DNA from: Tubulanus polymorphus
Taxonomy: Eukaryota; Nemertea; Palaeonemertea; Tubulaniformes; Tubulanidae
DNA length: 64,000 bases
Direction: 5' to 3'
Assembly (NCBI RefSeq): GCF_964204645.1
Contig: NC_134030.1
Location: forward strand, 9,360,278 to 9,424,277
The number at the start of each line of letters is the position of its first letter. Position 1 is the first letter of the stretch. Below, piece by piece: positions 41,101-56,100 of the stretch. The notes beneath the pieces were generated by a model, which made no database searches, was not told the origin of the DNA, and saw nothing but the letters and a program-made list of their open reading frames with translations. Made by a program: the position numbers and the translations under genes.

Positions 41101-44100
41101 GCCAGGATCCAGTTCAATCGTTTTCAGTTTCAGTTTATTCCAGGGTTGAAATTACATTGTAGTTCATATGCGACAATGTTTTAACTATAGAAGAGTCAAA
41201 ATTTAACCTACGCAACAGATGAACCGGGTCCTGTGTGTTGAATAATACAAACATGTGCGCTTTCTTCAACACCGTATTGTAATGACAGTCGACTATGCTT
41301 ACCTCAACTGTACTTTTTTCCAATTAGTTTTCGGTTGTTATTTGTATATGTGCTTAACTTCGATGTCTCAATTTGTCCGAAGTCGGTTGAGGTCAGCAGA
41401 AAGAACTGTCAGAGCGAATGTCTATACTAGTGCAGATCAGGATGGTCTACGACGAACTCAAATATGATTTTTTCTTCCGATCATTGAATACATTTTTCAT
41501 TACTTAGCAAATGAAGCTGAATGATTAATACACCATGTATGTTTCAATGTGTACAATAACACAACATACATATAACACAATGTGTGGGTATCGCCTTTAG
41601 TATAGACATTCGGTTTAATGTAAATGATTGGGTCCCACGTTTTATAGACTAGTCATCGTTTGAATGATTTGCTATGTTTTGATTCAAACTATGTTCCCAT
41701 AAACGGGAACATCCTTGCATCGGTTGTGGAATTAAATGGCCACTATGTTTTCCTGGATGCGCCTCCAGGGGGACAAATGAGACTCGTACAAGTCCATCAA
41801 ATTTTTTTTTGATGTGCCCTTTTTCATTTTGTCAACAAAGATAATTGCTGCATCAGTGTGGGAGTACGCTATTGATGAGATTGCCTTTTTGGACAACAAT
41901 TCGAAGTTCCCTTTTCGACTTGACAAATTCTTCAAAATTAGCACCTCATTGTGGGAGTCGCCATAGCTGCATCCCTTTTTGGACATCAAAGTGCCCTTTT
42001 GGGTTTTGACAATTCCTTCAAAATTGGCCTCTGGATCGGCCCTCGGCGTTCGATGACTTTCTATAAGACCGGCCCTATATAATAGTGTGTTGAAGTGCCG
42101 ATTTAATTAACGACGATTGATTTTCGAAGCTGCTTTTTTCACGAGTTTTAATTTTTGCTGAGCACTCCCAACGATCCTAACCACCGATCTTCTATTTCTC
42201 TTCTATTTCTCCCTTACGTTACACGCTTTGCTGTTTGATCGTTAACGCCTATAACTGTAATCAGCCATTGGCGTCGCCAAACTCAAGTCATCTCGAATTG
42301 TGGGTGTCGCGTAACCATAGCCATTTTCAGAAGGCTATAATTCCGGGTAATAATACCAACGAGGTAAGTACAGTGTTTATTTTTTCGAAATCTACAGGGT
42401 TCGTACGACTCCTTGATTCCTTCGAAATGGGAAAAGGTGCTTGAAACTCCTTTAATTTGAGCAAAATGCCCGAAACTCCTTTAGAATTCAATTCCCTATG
42501 GTTTAAGTCTTCTCGGCCATTTGCGTACTAGTCTCGTCAATTCAGGGTTCAAATCCTGGTGGGGGAAGAATTTTTTGGCCCTTCTCTTCCTTCAAGGAAC
42601 TTTGGTCTGCTCTGAATAGTGCTCAGTGGATTAACGGATGGAGAAGAATTGCATTATTTCCAAGACCTTTGTCATAATGTCCCCGATGACAGAGCTACTA
42701 TGTAATTCCTATTTCCATATTGGCTGTACCGGTATGTCCCATTATAGAACTTGTATGTTCCTGTAGATCAGAACTTGGCAACAAATAACACCACCTAATC
42801 TGGATATTGAAAAAGCTATCTTGTTTGTTGTTGTCGATCGTAACAACGCATTTTGGTCATGATCATGAGTGTCTGGATAGATTCTTCCTGGATGCCTTGC
42901 CGAAGGTCGTAGATCCTCTAATTTCACCATGATCAGAACTTAGGCAACAATGATACCACCTGATCTGGATCTCGAAAAAAAAAGTATCTATTTTGAAATT
43001 ACTGGACCGCTTTTACAGTTATCGATCATAAAGGCACATAATGGTCAGGATCGTTGAGTGTAGATAAATTCTTCCTGGATGCCTTCCTGAATTTGTATAA
43101 AGAAAAAATTCTGTTTGGAAAATGTCGAATGATAAACAAAGGCATCACTTTTATCATGATCGTGAACGACTTAGTATGTATAATGGTATAGTGGTTTTGA
43201 TAATCGGGCATGAACCAAACCAGGAACATTATTCGTAGGCCTACATTTAGCATTGAGTCATCGGACGATTAATGTTGAAAAATAAAAACGCCTTGAATAG
43301 AACGCTTATAGAACTAGACTGCCTATGAATTTGCGATCGATTTGGCCGATTGCCATTCCGTTCTACCGGTACCTGAAATCTGAATGACTTTATTTTTAAA
43401 TGCGACGAGTTATCGTGCAAGAATAGATAAATCACTCGAAACTATATGAACTTTCAAGTTTTGTAACTTTCGTATATAAAGTTTAAGCAATTTATGAATT
43501 TGACCAGTTCTATACCCATAAATATTGGACAAAAACACCACTGATCGAAATACTGTAGAATATTACATTATTCTTGGAAATGATGAATATTCAGGTGTCA
43601 TTTTTGTTCCAAGATAACCAGCCCTTTCTGGCAATCTTAAAAACGTCATTGTGGCCCATTTTGGTCTTTATATAATCGTTATCTGACAGCCTTTCTTAGT
43701 ATTTCAATGAAGTTAAAAGTTTGCGTTGCAGATTTCAGAGTATAAATCAGTCCTCTTCATTCTGCTCGGAAGATATAATTCGTTGATCAGTCTTTATTAT
43801 TGGTTCTAGGGATATTGTTAACCGCTGCGATCATTGCGACATTTCTACCCCTATTATATCCCGGTATAGCTGAGCTACCATAATTACTAGAGACTGTAAC
43901 CTTTGCAAAAATATTTAGGGTTATGTGTAAACAACTAAACTGGTGGTCTTTTGTAAAGAAAAACTTATACAATCATTTACGCGTGTGTACTTAACTGACA
44001 CTGTTACCTAGCTATCTATTCAAAATTGAAAGTGTTTTATCTTGAAAAAAAATTGAAAGTGTTTAATCTACAACTCCTTGATTTCTTGAAAACCCCTTCT

Positions 44101-47100
44101 ATATGGAAAATGCTTTAGAAGGTGCTTGAGCACAATGCCAGAAACTCCTAATTTCGAGAAATAGGCTATCAGACTAAGCCTAAATCGGTACAGTTGGAAC
44201 CAGGATGTTTTTGTTACCATATTGGGCGGTTGCCCATTAGAAACCAAGTTTACTTAGTGTTAAGGATAAGTATTTGCTTACAAAACCACTCAATTAACGG
44301 TTACCAAGATAAGCAGTACTGATTTAGGAGGAGTCTACTGTAATATAAAGTGATTCAGATGCTTCCTTGAAATATTTAGTTTCCTCCTTTAAAACTTATA
44401 TCCAGGAATGACTGATCTGCAGGGACCCTGCTTTAACTGCATAGCTGAATGATCCAAAATTTGAATTGTTATTTCAATTTTGATTGAATTTTTTTTTCTA
44501 ATTCACTGATCATAGGATTTTTACGTCGCCGATGCCTCCGAGGACCAAGTGTTCTTATGCGTGTATCACCGGACCGGCGTCACGAACCTGTACATATCCG
44601 AAGTGAAAGGATTCCGATTTTCGTTATCACTCGAGCGCGTCGTCTACTACAACCCGAAAGGACCGGCTTACCTCGCAAACCATTGGCTTAAGTATGTCAT
44701 CAGATACGCCTGATGCTTCAATAAATCATTACTCGTACACTAGCTTAACCCGATCATGACTGACTAATTAATCCCCGAAAGTGCTGGAGATAATTTAAAG
44801 ATTAAAAAAAGATTCTCTCCCACTCTATTGAATAACGGGCATACCGCTTAATGCGTCTACACCTCAGTGCAGTGTATCGTTAGTTACTTATTACTTACTG
44901 TTTGCTTCCATCTTTCAATAAAATGCACCTTGATGCGGTGAAAGAGCACAGTCCATGGATTTATACATCGCACTGTGGTGAATATGAACTGAAAGGGTTA
45001 AGTCATAGCAGTTGGAACTATCTTTTCGTTGATGACATAATGATAATGATAGTGTTTTATATAGCGCTAATTAAAAACCGCTCAGAGTACTTTACATCGA
45101 AGCCTCATTAAAGAGGACTTATCCAAATGCTGACTTACACTCAATTGGAAAAAAAATTGCATCTTAAGAATGAAGACGACTATGACCACTTTTTCGATGA
45201 GAGCGAGTTTGGCTGTATTGGTATTTAGATTCACATTATGGCTACTGGCGTTTCTTATTCCAAAAAACGGTTCCAAAATTTTGTTATCTCTGTAGGACCG
45301 AGTTTCATAGATCTCAGTCAATAAAATTTGATTCTGGAATTGAATTTAGTTCATTTCCAAAGCTCAAATCCTGGAGTTGAATGTAGATGGAAAACTATGG
45401 ATCACTGATTTGTACACAGCACTGCGGTGTAGACAGTCTGAAAGGGTTAATGGATCGGAATTTAATGCGTTAAGTCTTACGTTAACACGAACCGAACTTC
45501 ATTGTCCGTATTGCGATAATTCACGAGATTTTGACTTTCGTCGTCTAGGTTTCTCGTCAGCGAACCGTTCGCCGATATACACCGGGTCGAGGCGTTGCGC
45601 GGTGTTTACATCGCGTCGCAGCTGAAAAACTCATCGCTGAACAGCCACCAAGAAACGTTCATCACGTACGACAAGGGCGGACGATGGCACCTGATCCTCG
45701 CTCCGACGGTCGACAACAATATGAAACCGCTGAACTGCGCTATCGTAAGTTTGATAATAATATAATAATATATTTTATATCCACTAAATATTACAATATA
45801 TCATTATACATTATAAAAATGAAGTTAAATGAAATATTTTAATATTAAGCTGTAATATTTAATAATAATAGTAATAATGATAATCATAATGATAATTACC
45901 ATAATATTCATTTCTACTTGATATTGTGACGGAATAAAAAACCAGCTATGTAAAAAACCAGAAGTCGGTTGACGTTTGATGAGAAGTCATTTATTGGCAT
46001 TGAGAACAAATCGGAATTCTTGTTTATTTCCCGAATAAGGGCCTTGATGAGGGACCTGGCTGTTTGGAAAGAATGTGGCTAAAGATTTCTATATTCTCCG
46101 TCCATGGGTCTGTGTGTACTTCGTGTAAATAATAGATCATGCTATGGATTTTCAGGTAAACGGCTGCTCGCTGCATTTGAGTCAGAAATTCAGTCAGTGG
46201 TTTCCGTCCGGGCCATCGATTCTGTCGAAGTATTCGGCCCCCGGTTTGATAATGGCCGCCGGCAAAGCGAACAAAACACTCGGTCGCGTCCCGGACGTAT
46301 TCCTATCTACGGACGGAGGTGTCAGTTGGCATATGGTACGTAGGCGAAGACATATTCCGTTGATCTTTCGTTGTGATTAGAAAATGAAATATAAGTTTAC
46401 ATGAAAATTTTAAAAAAAATTGTATGGTCATAGTGTACGATGTTTTTCAGGTGTTGAAAGGTCTTCATCGATTCATGTTCGGCGACCAAGGTGGTTTGAT
46501 AGCTGCCATAGAACCGTTCACTCGAGAAATCAAGTATGTCATCTGTATCCCTTCATTCTTCTAAGGTTCCCTATGACTCCTTGATTCCTTAAAAACTCTT
46601 TTGATCTTAAGCTAAATGCCCAAACTCACTTCAATTTTGAGAGAGGCAATTTTCAATTTACAGTAAACTTCACTAAAATGGTAGAGTTGAAACCAGGATT
46701 CTTTTTACTCAATTAAGCATTTACTTAATAAAAAAACCGAGTTTAGGTTGTGTAAAGGATAAGAAATTGCATACAAAACCACTGAATTAATGCTTGAGTT
46801 ACGTAAACTGTACAGATTTACTCTAGGAAGTGACTACTGTAATTTGAATATGAAAATGGTGTAAATGCAAAATTTTTTTCCTTGGTTCCTTTCTAACCCT
46901 TTATATCCGGGGATGGATCGATCTGTAGGAACCCTGCCACAGGTTTTCCACCAAAAATATTTGCTAACTGATGCAGTCATATCCTTAACCGATATCAACC
47001 CTGACTGATAATTATTTCATTGAAATTAAGAAATGCTACCGAAAACATTTGGATAAGTAACGAGCCCTGTGTTTGAATCAGACTAATTTATCAAAATCTT

Positions 47101-50100
47101 GATTATGTCACGTAGATTTTCCTGGAACGAAGGCGAAACGTGGTCGAGCAAGGTGTTCTCGCAGGAACCAATACGCGTGTACGGACTGCTTACCGAGCCC
47201 GGCGAAAAATCGACGGTTTTCTCGATATTTGGATCGAAATCCGGTCTTCACAGCTGGATCATCATTCAAGTGAATCTTCACGATGTTTTCAGTAAGTTTT
47301 CAAGAATGAAGTTACAATATAATGACGTTTAAAGTATTTACAAATTTATGAATGTTTTTGTAAGAATTGATTTACGTGATGGTTTGAAAAAGGGAATAGT
47401 TTTCAGAACGAGTTCACTGATTGTCGAAATCAGGTAATTTCAGTGTCGATTACTAAAATGGGAATGACTTGTAAGTGATGAGTTTTCGTTTCCACACATT
47501 TATCTTATAGAAGTGGTTCTGATCTTATATCAAAATGACTGCATTCTGAGCCATATCATCCTTTAGTGACTACTCAAAGGCAGTATAAAGGGTTGACAAA
47601 GGGGATCTTGATTTCCCCACACCCCTGAAATTTGCAAAGGGTCACACAAAATTACAATCGACAATTTATTTTCATGCATTTTCCCTTAGAAGTCTGGAAA
47701 AAGTCTCGACTTAAAATCTTATCTTCAACACCCCATCATATTTTCCCGTATGCGCCTTTGGTGGCAGTCTGTATATACTTGGATTTTGGAGTCGGCTTAA
47801 AATGTCTGGCACCGAAAATGAGTTTTTGGTTGTAATGTAAAATTGTCTATAACGGAATGAATGATCCATATTCTCAAGAACGATGGATTACCGATCAGTT
47901 TTAACGAAAATGCAGAGAGGATTTGTATTTTTGGTTTTAACCTCTTCTCTCACCATGTGCGACGTATATTTACGTCGCAAATATATTCATTTACTACAAT
48001 TGCTGGTGTGGTGAGTCACTACGCCGCTGGTGTATAGACGTACTAAATGTTTGTCTGCTTCAATTTAGTTACACTATTTACTCATAGATGGCGAATCAGT
48101 GCCTCAAATACTGAACTGAATCCAAATAAAATATGAATATGGGAAAATGCGCTGGTGAGGGGCGTTACATTACCTATGGTAGCGAAGAGGTTAAGTAACT
48201 CTCACGATGTTTCGTTTCAATCTTGCAGATTTCCAATGTAATAGCGAATCGGACTACAAGATGTGGTCTCCCGTCGATCCGTACAACGGACAGATGTGTT
48301 TGCTCGGTCGGAAGGTTTCGTATAAACGTCGCGTCGCGCGAATCGATTGTTACAACAGTCGTCAGTTCGTGCGCGCCGTTAACTATCAGAACTGTTCGTG
48401 TACGCGCGAGGATTTCGAATGGTAAGTACGGCGTGTGGGCAACTGGTTGACGTGGAGATTAGATACAGGGTTTTCAATAAGAAATTAACAAGCCAGGTAC
48501 CTTTGAAAAACAGGAGGGTTCCCCCTATGTCACAGTCACTGAAAGAAAAGCTGGTTTGAAAAACCAGGCAGGTCCTTTACAAACAACAGACGGGTCTGAG
48601 ACCTGGGACCTGGCTCTTATTGAAAACACTGAGATAATGAGTTTATATCCATGATATACGAAATATACACCTGACAATGGTCTCTAGAGAGGGTCCAAAA
48701 TGTTGTGTCTTTTGATTTTTTATTATAAGAATTCGCTTTCGATCTTTTGAATTTTGTTTATAGTGGGTTTTAACGGGAGAGCGAAGACTGATATGCAGTT
48801 TATGATTCCGGGTATAAGCTGGGGATGATTAGGTTAGCGTAGGGGCTATTTATATAGGGATCAGATATTTGCGAACTGGGCCACATTTGAGTCTTGAATG
48901 ATATAATCTATTATTGTTTTTCAGTGATGTTGGGTTCAAACTCGCTAATGGTTACAGCGGAATATGTAGAAGTGACCCGTCTATCAACCTCAACGTTCAT
49001 CAGCCCCCTACGCCATGCCATGGAACTTGGAAACGCACAAAAGGGTAAGAGTCGATGCCGGTAGACTAGTAGTATTTACTTTAACCGCAGGGAGACCTCA
49101 ATTGACTGATACAAGTGGTTAATTTAACCCTCAGGTTTGAGTTATGTGGGCATTAATCCGCTGCCTGGGCCAACTTCGGTTTTCATAGCAAGTTGACTAG
49201 TGGTCGGAACTAATAACCGAACACACTATAGTTCGGTCGTAACATATTTCACAGTGTCGGCCATCTTGAACCTAGGTCCGAACTGTAGCGACCGTGCTCA
49301 ATTGCGTGGTCGACCATTTCCGGACTATAGTTCCGACTAACGGACATTCGGTTTCATTTAGTTGGACTATAGTCGACTAACTCCGATAACCGAAGGTGGC
49401 CCTGCATGCCCTTAGACAAACTTGATTAGATGGATGAAGTGTGGTTGACCTTGATGGTTTGAATTATTCGCAATATTTTACAGGGCACTTTCCGCCCGCA
49501 ACGCATAAGACGGTAGTCCACAGCGCAAGATTTAGTTTATTTTCTCTTTAAAAATGTCCCTCAAGTGCCTAGAAATTGTATGAAAATGCATTGAAATTTC
49601 AAAATTTTGTTTTGGCTACTTAACTTGCCCTTTTTGGTATATATGCCCTATTCATATGTCTGGGCTCCTGTCACAGTAAGCCCCTGGATCCACCCCTGAT
49701 GTCGCTCATTTGCTAGTTATTATTTTCTAGCTATCGTAAAGTTGCCGGTGACACATGTTCAGGCGGCGACGAACATCGCTACGTACCGGACGTGATCACG
49801 TGTCCGATCAGACGTCTGACCGAGTTTCTGATATTCTCGACGAGAACGACGATACAGCAGTACAGCATCGGTTCGCGTAGCCGGCTGACGTACCCAATTC
49901 CGTCGTTGGCAAATGTCGTCGCGATTGACTTCAATTATTCGACGAACTGTTTATACTGGGTCGACTTGCGTCAAGCAGTGATCAAGGTAAAATCTTACAA
50001 CAATTAGAATGATATCTGTAATCACCGGATCATTATGATTCCTTAAAAACTCCTAAACAGAAATGCTTTTAAAGGTGCTCAAAAAACTCCTTTGATTTGA

Positions 50101-53100
50101 ACCAAATGCCCTAAACTCCTTTAAAAATTCCCTCAATTTTGAAAAATAGTCCATTAGAAATTTTTGTCTAGTTTGTAATTTGTCTAGTTTGTAATTGTAC
50201 AGTTCGCTACCCCTAAATCGGTACAGTTGGGATTTGTTAAAAATGTGAATTTCGCTTACAGCGAGTATGTTTTAACGCGGAGGTAGGAGTTGAAACAATC
50301 GTCCAGGGAAGAATGGTAAACGTCGAGGGTGTGGCCATCGATTGGATCAACGATAACCTGTACTGGATCGACACCGGATACAAGCAAATCGAGATGTCCA
50401 AGGCGGACGGTCGACTGAGGAAAATACTCATTTCCAATTCGACGGGTTGGTTAGATCGACCCCGCGCTATTGCTCTTGATCCAAACCACGGGTAAGAACT
50501 ATTATCAATCACTTCCTTACCTTCGCAGTAATCAGTAGACTTCAGCTTCAGCCAGGTTTTGACAGTAGTTTTTGAATCGATTTAAAACTCACCGATGGTT
50601 CTGAATAAGATTCCATTACCATAATGGGAAACTATTGTTGAAAAAGAAGGCCTCTTTTTCATAGGGAGGCTGCTGCAAGTTTGTGCGCGAATTGATGCAA
50701 TTGCTCCTGAGATCGATTCGATATATAGAAATTCGAATAAATCGTAATTCATTAGTAAGGTCTTAATGATTAGACTGGTGCTTAGATTTGTTCAACAGTA
50801 CCCTAATTGCACTGATTTTGAAGTCCTCATCAAAAGTTACCATCATCAGCATTGTTTGCCAAGGCATATATGCATGCTGCTGTAATCAAATGTACTGCTG
50901 TCAGCTGTACACTGGCGCTTAGGTAGCGTTGACATGGAATTCCATCATATCAACCTCGTTTCGTGTTTTCCTACTCGGTCCCTACGACTCCTTGATTTCT
51001 TAGTAATACCTCCTAAACAGAAAACGCTTTTAAAGGTGCTGAAACTGCTTTGATTTGAACAAAATGCCGAAAACTCCTTTAAAACTCCTTCAATTTTGAG
51101 AAAATGGGCAATGAGAAATTTTGGTAGGGGTTGTACAGTAGACTATGACTAAATCGGGTTACCACCAGGATTTGTTTTTGAGGCGGTTATAAAATTAGAA
51201 ACTGAGTTTAGGTAGTGTGTAGTATAAAAATTGGCTTACAAAACCGCTGAATTAACGGTGCACCGACGTAAACAGCACTCATTTAGGAGGAGTTAATAGT
51301 AATATGAATGCGTTGCAGACACTTCTTCACAATTTGAAATTTACTTCTTTGAAACTCGTCACATTCAGGTATAATTGATCTGTAGGGCACCATGTCCTAA
51401 AACCTTAATCTTCCTCTATACTGAAGTGTCGAATGATTACTTACGGACTACGCATTGTTTCAGCTATATGTTTTGGACTGACTGGAGCTCGAGGAACCCG
51501 TGCATAATGAAAGCTAATTTGGACGGCGACAACGCGACGGTAGTTATCGACAAAGCGAACGTTCATTGGCCGAACGGAATCACCGTCGACGACCAGACGG
51601 AACGAATCTTCTGGACGGACGGATACCTGAAGCGCATCGGCTCGGCGACGATCAACGGACGCGACATACGATTCATCGCTCAAGGTCGTTGGCTGATACC
51701 GCATCCGTACGCGATCACAGTGTTCAAAGATCGCGTTTACTGGAGCGACTGGACGAAACGCTCGATCATGTCGAAGAACAAGTACGGTCTCGGCGCCGTG
51801 TCCACGGCCGTGTCCGGGGTTGGGGTCGTTACTGATGTGAAGGCCGTGTATCACTCGCGGCAGTATGGTAAGTGTTGGTTTTGTGTGGTTTTGTATATAT
51901 GTTTTATGTCGTTTTTGGCATGAACTGCAGGGGTGAGATGCATGTGAAAAATGTGAAAAAAAAACGGGATCATTCTGAAAAGTAAATTTTTGTGTGAAAA
52001 AAGTGAAAAAATGTGAAGATTTTGGAAACAAACTGAAATTTAGAAAACAAATTGTTGAAAATCTCTACGTAGTTTTCCTTATAGGCTGTATATGTTCTTT
52101 TATCTCTGGGCTCTGCTTTGACCCTAGTTAGTTCATATAACATCTGCATGTTCGTTGTCTAGTGTCAGTCATTGATTTGTGTACCGTAATTACAGGTTTA
52201 ATTTGTTACATGTTTAATTCTATGCAATTCTTGCCTCGTCGAAAATGAAGAAATCATGTTAGGTCCCTTTTGAAAAAATTAGTGTGAAGATTTTTTGTAT
52301 GAAAAAATAACTCCTTTAGGTATAAAAGAATGTGAAAAATCCTGTTTTTTTTGTGTGGGTGAAGTAAGTGGAAAATGGCAATGTGAAAAAATCTCATCCC
52401 TAAAACTGCCAGTTGATCCTAGATGTAAAAATTCTGTTTTTCTCAAATGGGAATCAAGAACGAAAGAGTACATCGTTAGGCCTAATTTGTGGGGAAAATA
52501 TGTACAAATTAGATTTTTCCTACTGTGCCCAGTTCCGAAGTTGTGAGTTTTATGTCCAAATCAGTTCATTTCCAATTAGTTAACGCATAGTTCGCCTCAG
52601 AAATGCGAAACTGGGTCCCAATTAATACCTGGTGACATGACGGCAATTTTACATTTCGATAAGCTATGACCGAACAATCGCATTTTTCAGGCGCGAGTCC
52701 ATGCCAGAAACACAACGGCGGTTGTTCGCATATTTGCGTGGGAAGACCTCAGATGGATCAGTCACACGGAGCGAATCGTACGTGCTTGTGTCCAGACTCG
52801 ATGTCTCATATCGTTCTCAAAGATGGGTATGTGTCAGTCATCCTCCAAATGGCTAAAATTACGAGGACATTTAATTAGCATGTATTGATATGGAAGGGAA
52901 TTTTATAGTGTAATTGCTGTATATCGGTATGTTTCATTTGAAGGAATGAACAATGTCGGTGTGATGGCGGTTCGATCATGGTCGACGGTTTGTGTCAGGT
53001 GAAAGAGTCTCACTGCGGACTGCAACAGCTTCGATGCAATAACAACCATTGTATACCGTCGACGTGGAAATGCGACCACGATGACGATTGCGGAGATGGC

Positions 53101-56100
53101 ACTGATGAATTGGATTGTCGTAAGTTTCTTTTTCCCGCTAATGTATGTACCGTAAAAACCGGCGTATAAGTCGAGTTTTTAACCCTTGATTTTACCACTT
53201 AATTATTGACCTCGTCTTATACGCCGAGTACAGTTTTCTACTAAGTATTTTCAGGTCACAAGAAATATTGATTCTACCAGACAAAAAAGACAGTGTTCAT
53301 CTTCTCACTGCTATAACAGTTTGAATAATTATTCATGATAAATAAATTTATTTAATGAAAAAAAACTTCTTTCATTTTGACACAGCTTCATTTAAAACGA
53401 TTTATTCATATATGCGCGCTCATAGCAGCGCTTAATACATTAGGCTATATATAGCGTGTGACTCACACTACTCTATCACTGTATGGTAGTGTATTATACC
53501 TGAGTGTGTGTGTAACAGTCTATTGATTAACGCACTGCAGCAATCAGGCTGACGCGCGGCGGCATGCGTGAAGGCGCACACCGTTATCAAAACAAACTAT
53601 TTAATAAGATACAAGTAATTATTCTTCTAAGAGAAGGGCTCAACTTATAAGCCGGATATATGTTAAAATCATGAAATGTAGGTCTAAAATTCGACCTCGA
53701 CTTATACGCCGCGTAGACTTATACGCCAGTTTTTACGGTATTCGAAAACATTTAATATATTTATAACTTGCTTCCTCGGATCTCGCAGGACTATTATTGT
53801 TATTCCGAGGCAAGCGCATTTTGATGATGGCTGGTCACTGCATGATTTAGGGTGGGAACATTTTAGAATTTCATCCGCAGCCTGGCAAAATTCAAAGCAT
53901 TCTGATCGGGGGCAAGCTGAAGCTACTGTATAATACATGTATTTCATAATTCATAATTATATCACGATGCCAGTACAATATCTTGTAGTACACTATATTG
54001 AAATCTTTCGAAAAATCCTGAGGAATTGATTAAGTATTTTACTGCTGACGATCAATTAGGCTTTAATGGTTGACTAAAAATTCATAGCTGATTCGTATAT
54101 TAGTTCAATAGAAAAATTAAACATGTTTCAATGGTAAGCATGATTAGGACCCAGTTGAAATCAGTTATCTCACTAGAGTCAAGCTATAACCAAGGACTGG
54201 AAATGGCTATAAGAATAGGCTATAACTCGTAATGTCCATACTATCAAGGACTCCAGAGATTTCCTAAGGTCCGCACGAGAGAAACAAATAAATAAACGAC
54301 GAGACTTCCTTCTAGTTGAAAGATCTATGAGCACTGGTTTATACCGAACATAGACCGATTGAGATAATATTGAGATCGCATTGTATCATATCTCTACAAC
54401 TATTGGATAGAATCTAGTAAACAACCTGTGCAGTACTGAAAAAATTCTACGGAATAATAGAAACCACAATTATGAATGAAATTACAACATAAATCCAACC
54501 ATAAATCCCGAATGATATATATTCGTGACACGTTGTGTTAAAAACAAAAAGGATTTCCCCAAACACCAATGAAAGCTAATATGGGTTTTGTTTATTTCAG
54601 CATACACGACATGTCCGTCACACATGTTCACCTGTTCGAATGGACGTTGTATCCCGCAGCGATGGCGATGCGATGGCGAAGCCGACTGTAAAAACGGCAC
54701 CGATGAACTGAATTGCCGTAAGTACCTAAACTACATTGGAATGAATATCGGAAGCCAGTTTCATGAAATATGATCACACCCGTTGATCTGTGTAAATCTT
54801 CTTGTGTTCCTAATCTAAATAGTTATTTGGCTGTGTAAATTGATATTTTCTAAATAGTTATTTAGCTAAATAGTAATAGCTGTGGGCTTTTTGTTCATAG
54901 TTCTGTTTCATATCTTATGTCATACTTGATGAGGCAGAGGTGACTCAGCGAAATCAATCTTGTCTGATTATATTACTTTTCAAAATGAATTTTGTTATTG
55001 ATTGTTGTGGCATATCGAGACTTTACATTTTTGTACAAAATTCGTAACTGGTCCACTGGAGATATGGTATTGCAATCATGGGCAAAATAGGACTGATGAT
55101 CATCATCCTAATCGAAAGAAATTCATCAATACCAATACGGCTTACCCTGGATGGGTCTTACACATTTAGTTAGTATTGGATGAAGCCATGTTATATTGAC
55201 AGAATTGACGCTTCAGATGGCTGATTCGCCTCGAATAGGAGACCGAGTCAATGTCTATTACGTCATTACTTTTATTGCAATGTTTTCCCTCTTTCTTTTC
55301 AGCACCCCACTCGTGTTCTCAACAGCAGTTCCAGTGTAACAACGGGCGATGCATTCCTAAAACCTGGGTTTGCGATTTTGACGACGACTGTCACGACCGG
55401 TCGGACGAATCTTTGTCCATCTGTCAAAATGCTACCGGTCAGTAGTTTTTCAACATTGCGTATGTTGGTTTCAAGTCTGTATTTTAGAACTTTTCCGATA
55501 ATTTTCAACCACCGTCATCTGCATAAGATGTTTTTGTGTGACGTGTTAGCTGCTTGAACATTCTCGCAAATTCTACCTGGACACTTAACTAGAAGTTCTC
55601 AATATCATCTTTTCCTTTTCCTGCCAGTAAAGCATCCTATCTGTTTGTTATAGCCATTACAAATGATTGGCAGGCTAGTGAGTGTGTTAAGCCAGATAGA
55701 AAAAAATCTCCATTACCAGTGAATAATTCCCTTGTAACTCCCATTGCCCGACGGAAGAGAGTTCATAGTATTACGTATTATCAGTAGTCGCGGAAGTTGA
55801 AGCAGACACAGCTTTCTGTCTGTTGTTATTGGCCGTATAAAAAAAGCCCCAAATGAATTAGTAAATCGATGTAACTCTATCCATCATCTTAATTACTATT
55901 GTATACATATTTTTACCTACACTTTTTAGCTCCGCTGTGACCGAAGGTCAGCGGAGCTGATGGGTTAGGGGGTTCGTCGTCGTCGTCCGTCCATCCGTCC
56001 GGTGTTCGGTGTCCGGCGTCAACTTTTTCTTTATATCCCTACTAGTCCTACAGTTCTGATGGGATCTTGATGAAACTTGGTATGAATGATCTATGGGGGA

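Noticed and set aside
42500-42580. Box B-like gggttcaaatcctgg on the plus strand
   Set aside because: Box A is poor and the arms do not pair; not called as a tRNA.
51441-52031. 196-residue minus-strand frame
   Set aside because: Antisense shadow of the YWTD exon 51464-51867 plus an AT-rich intron.
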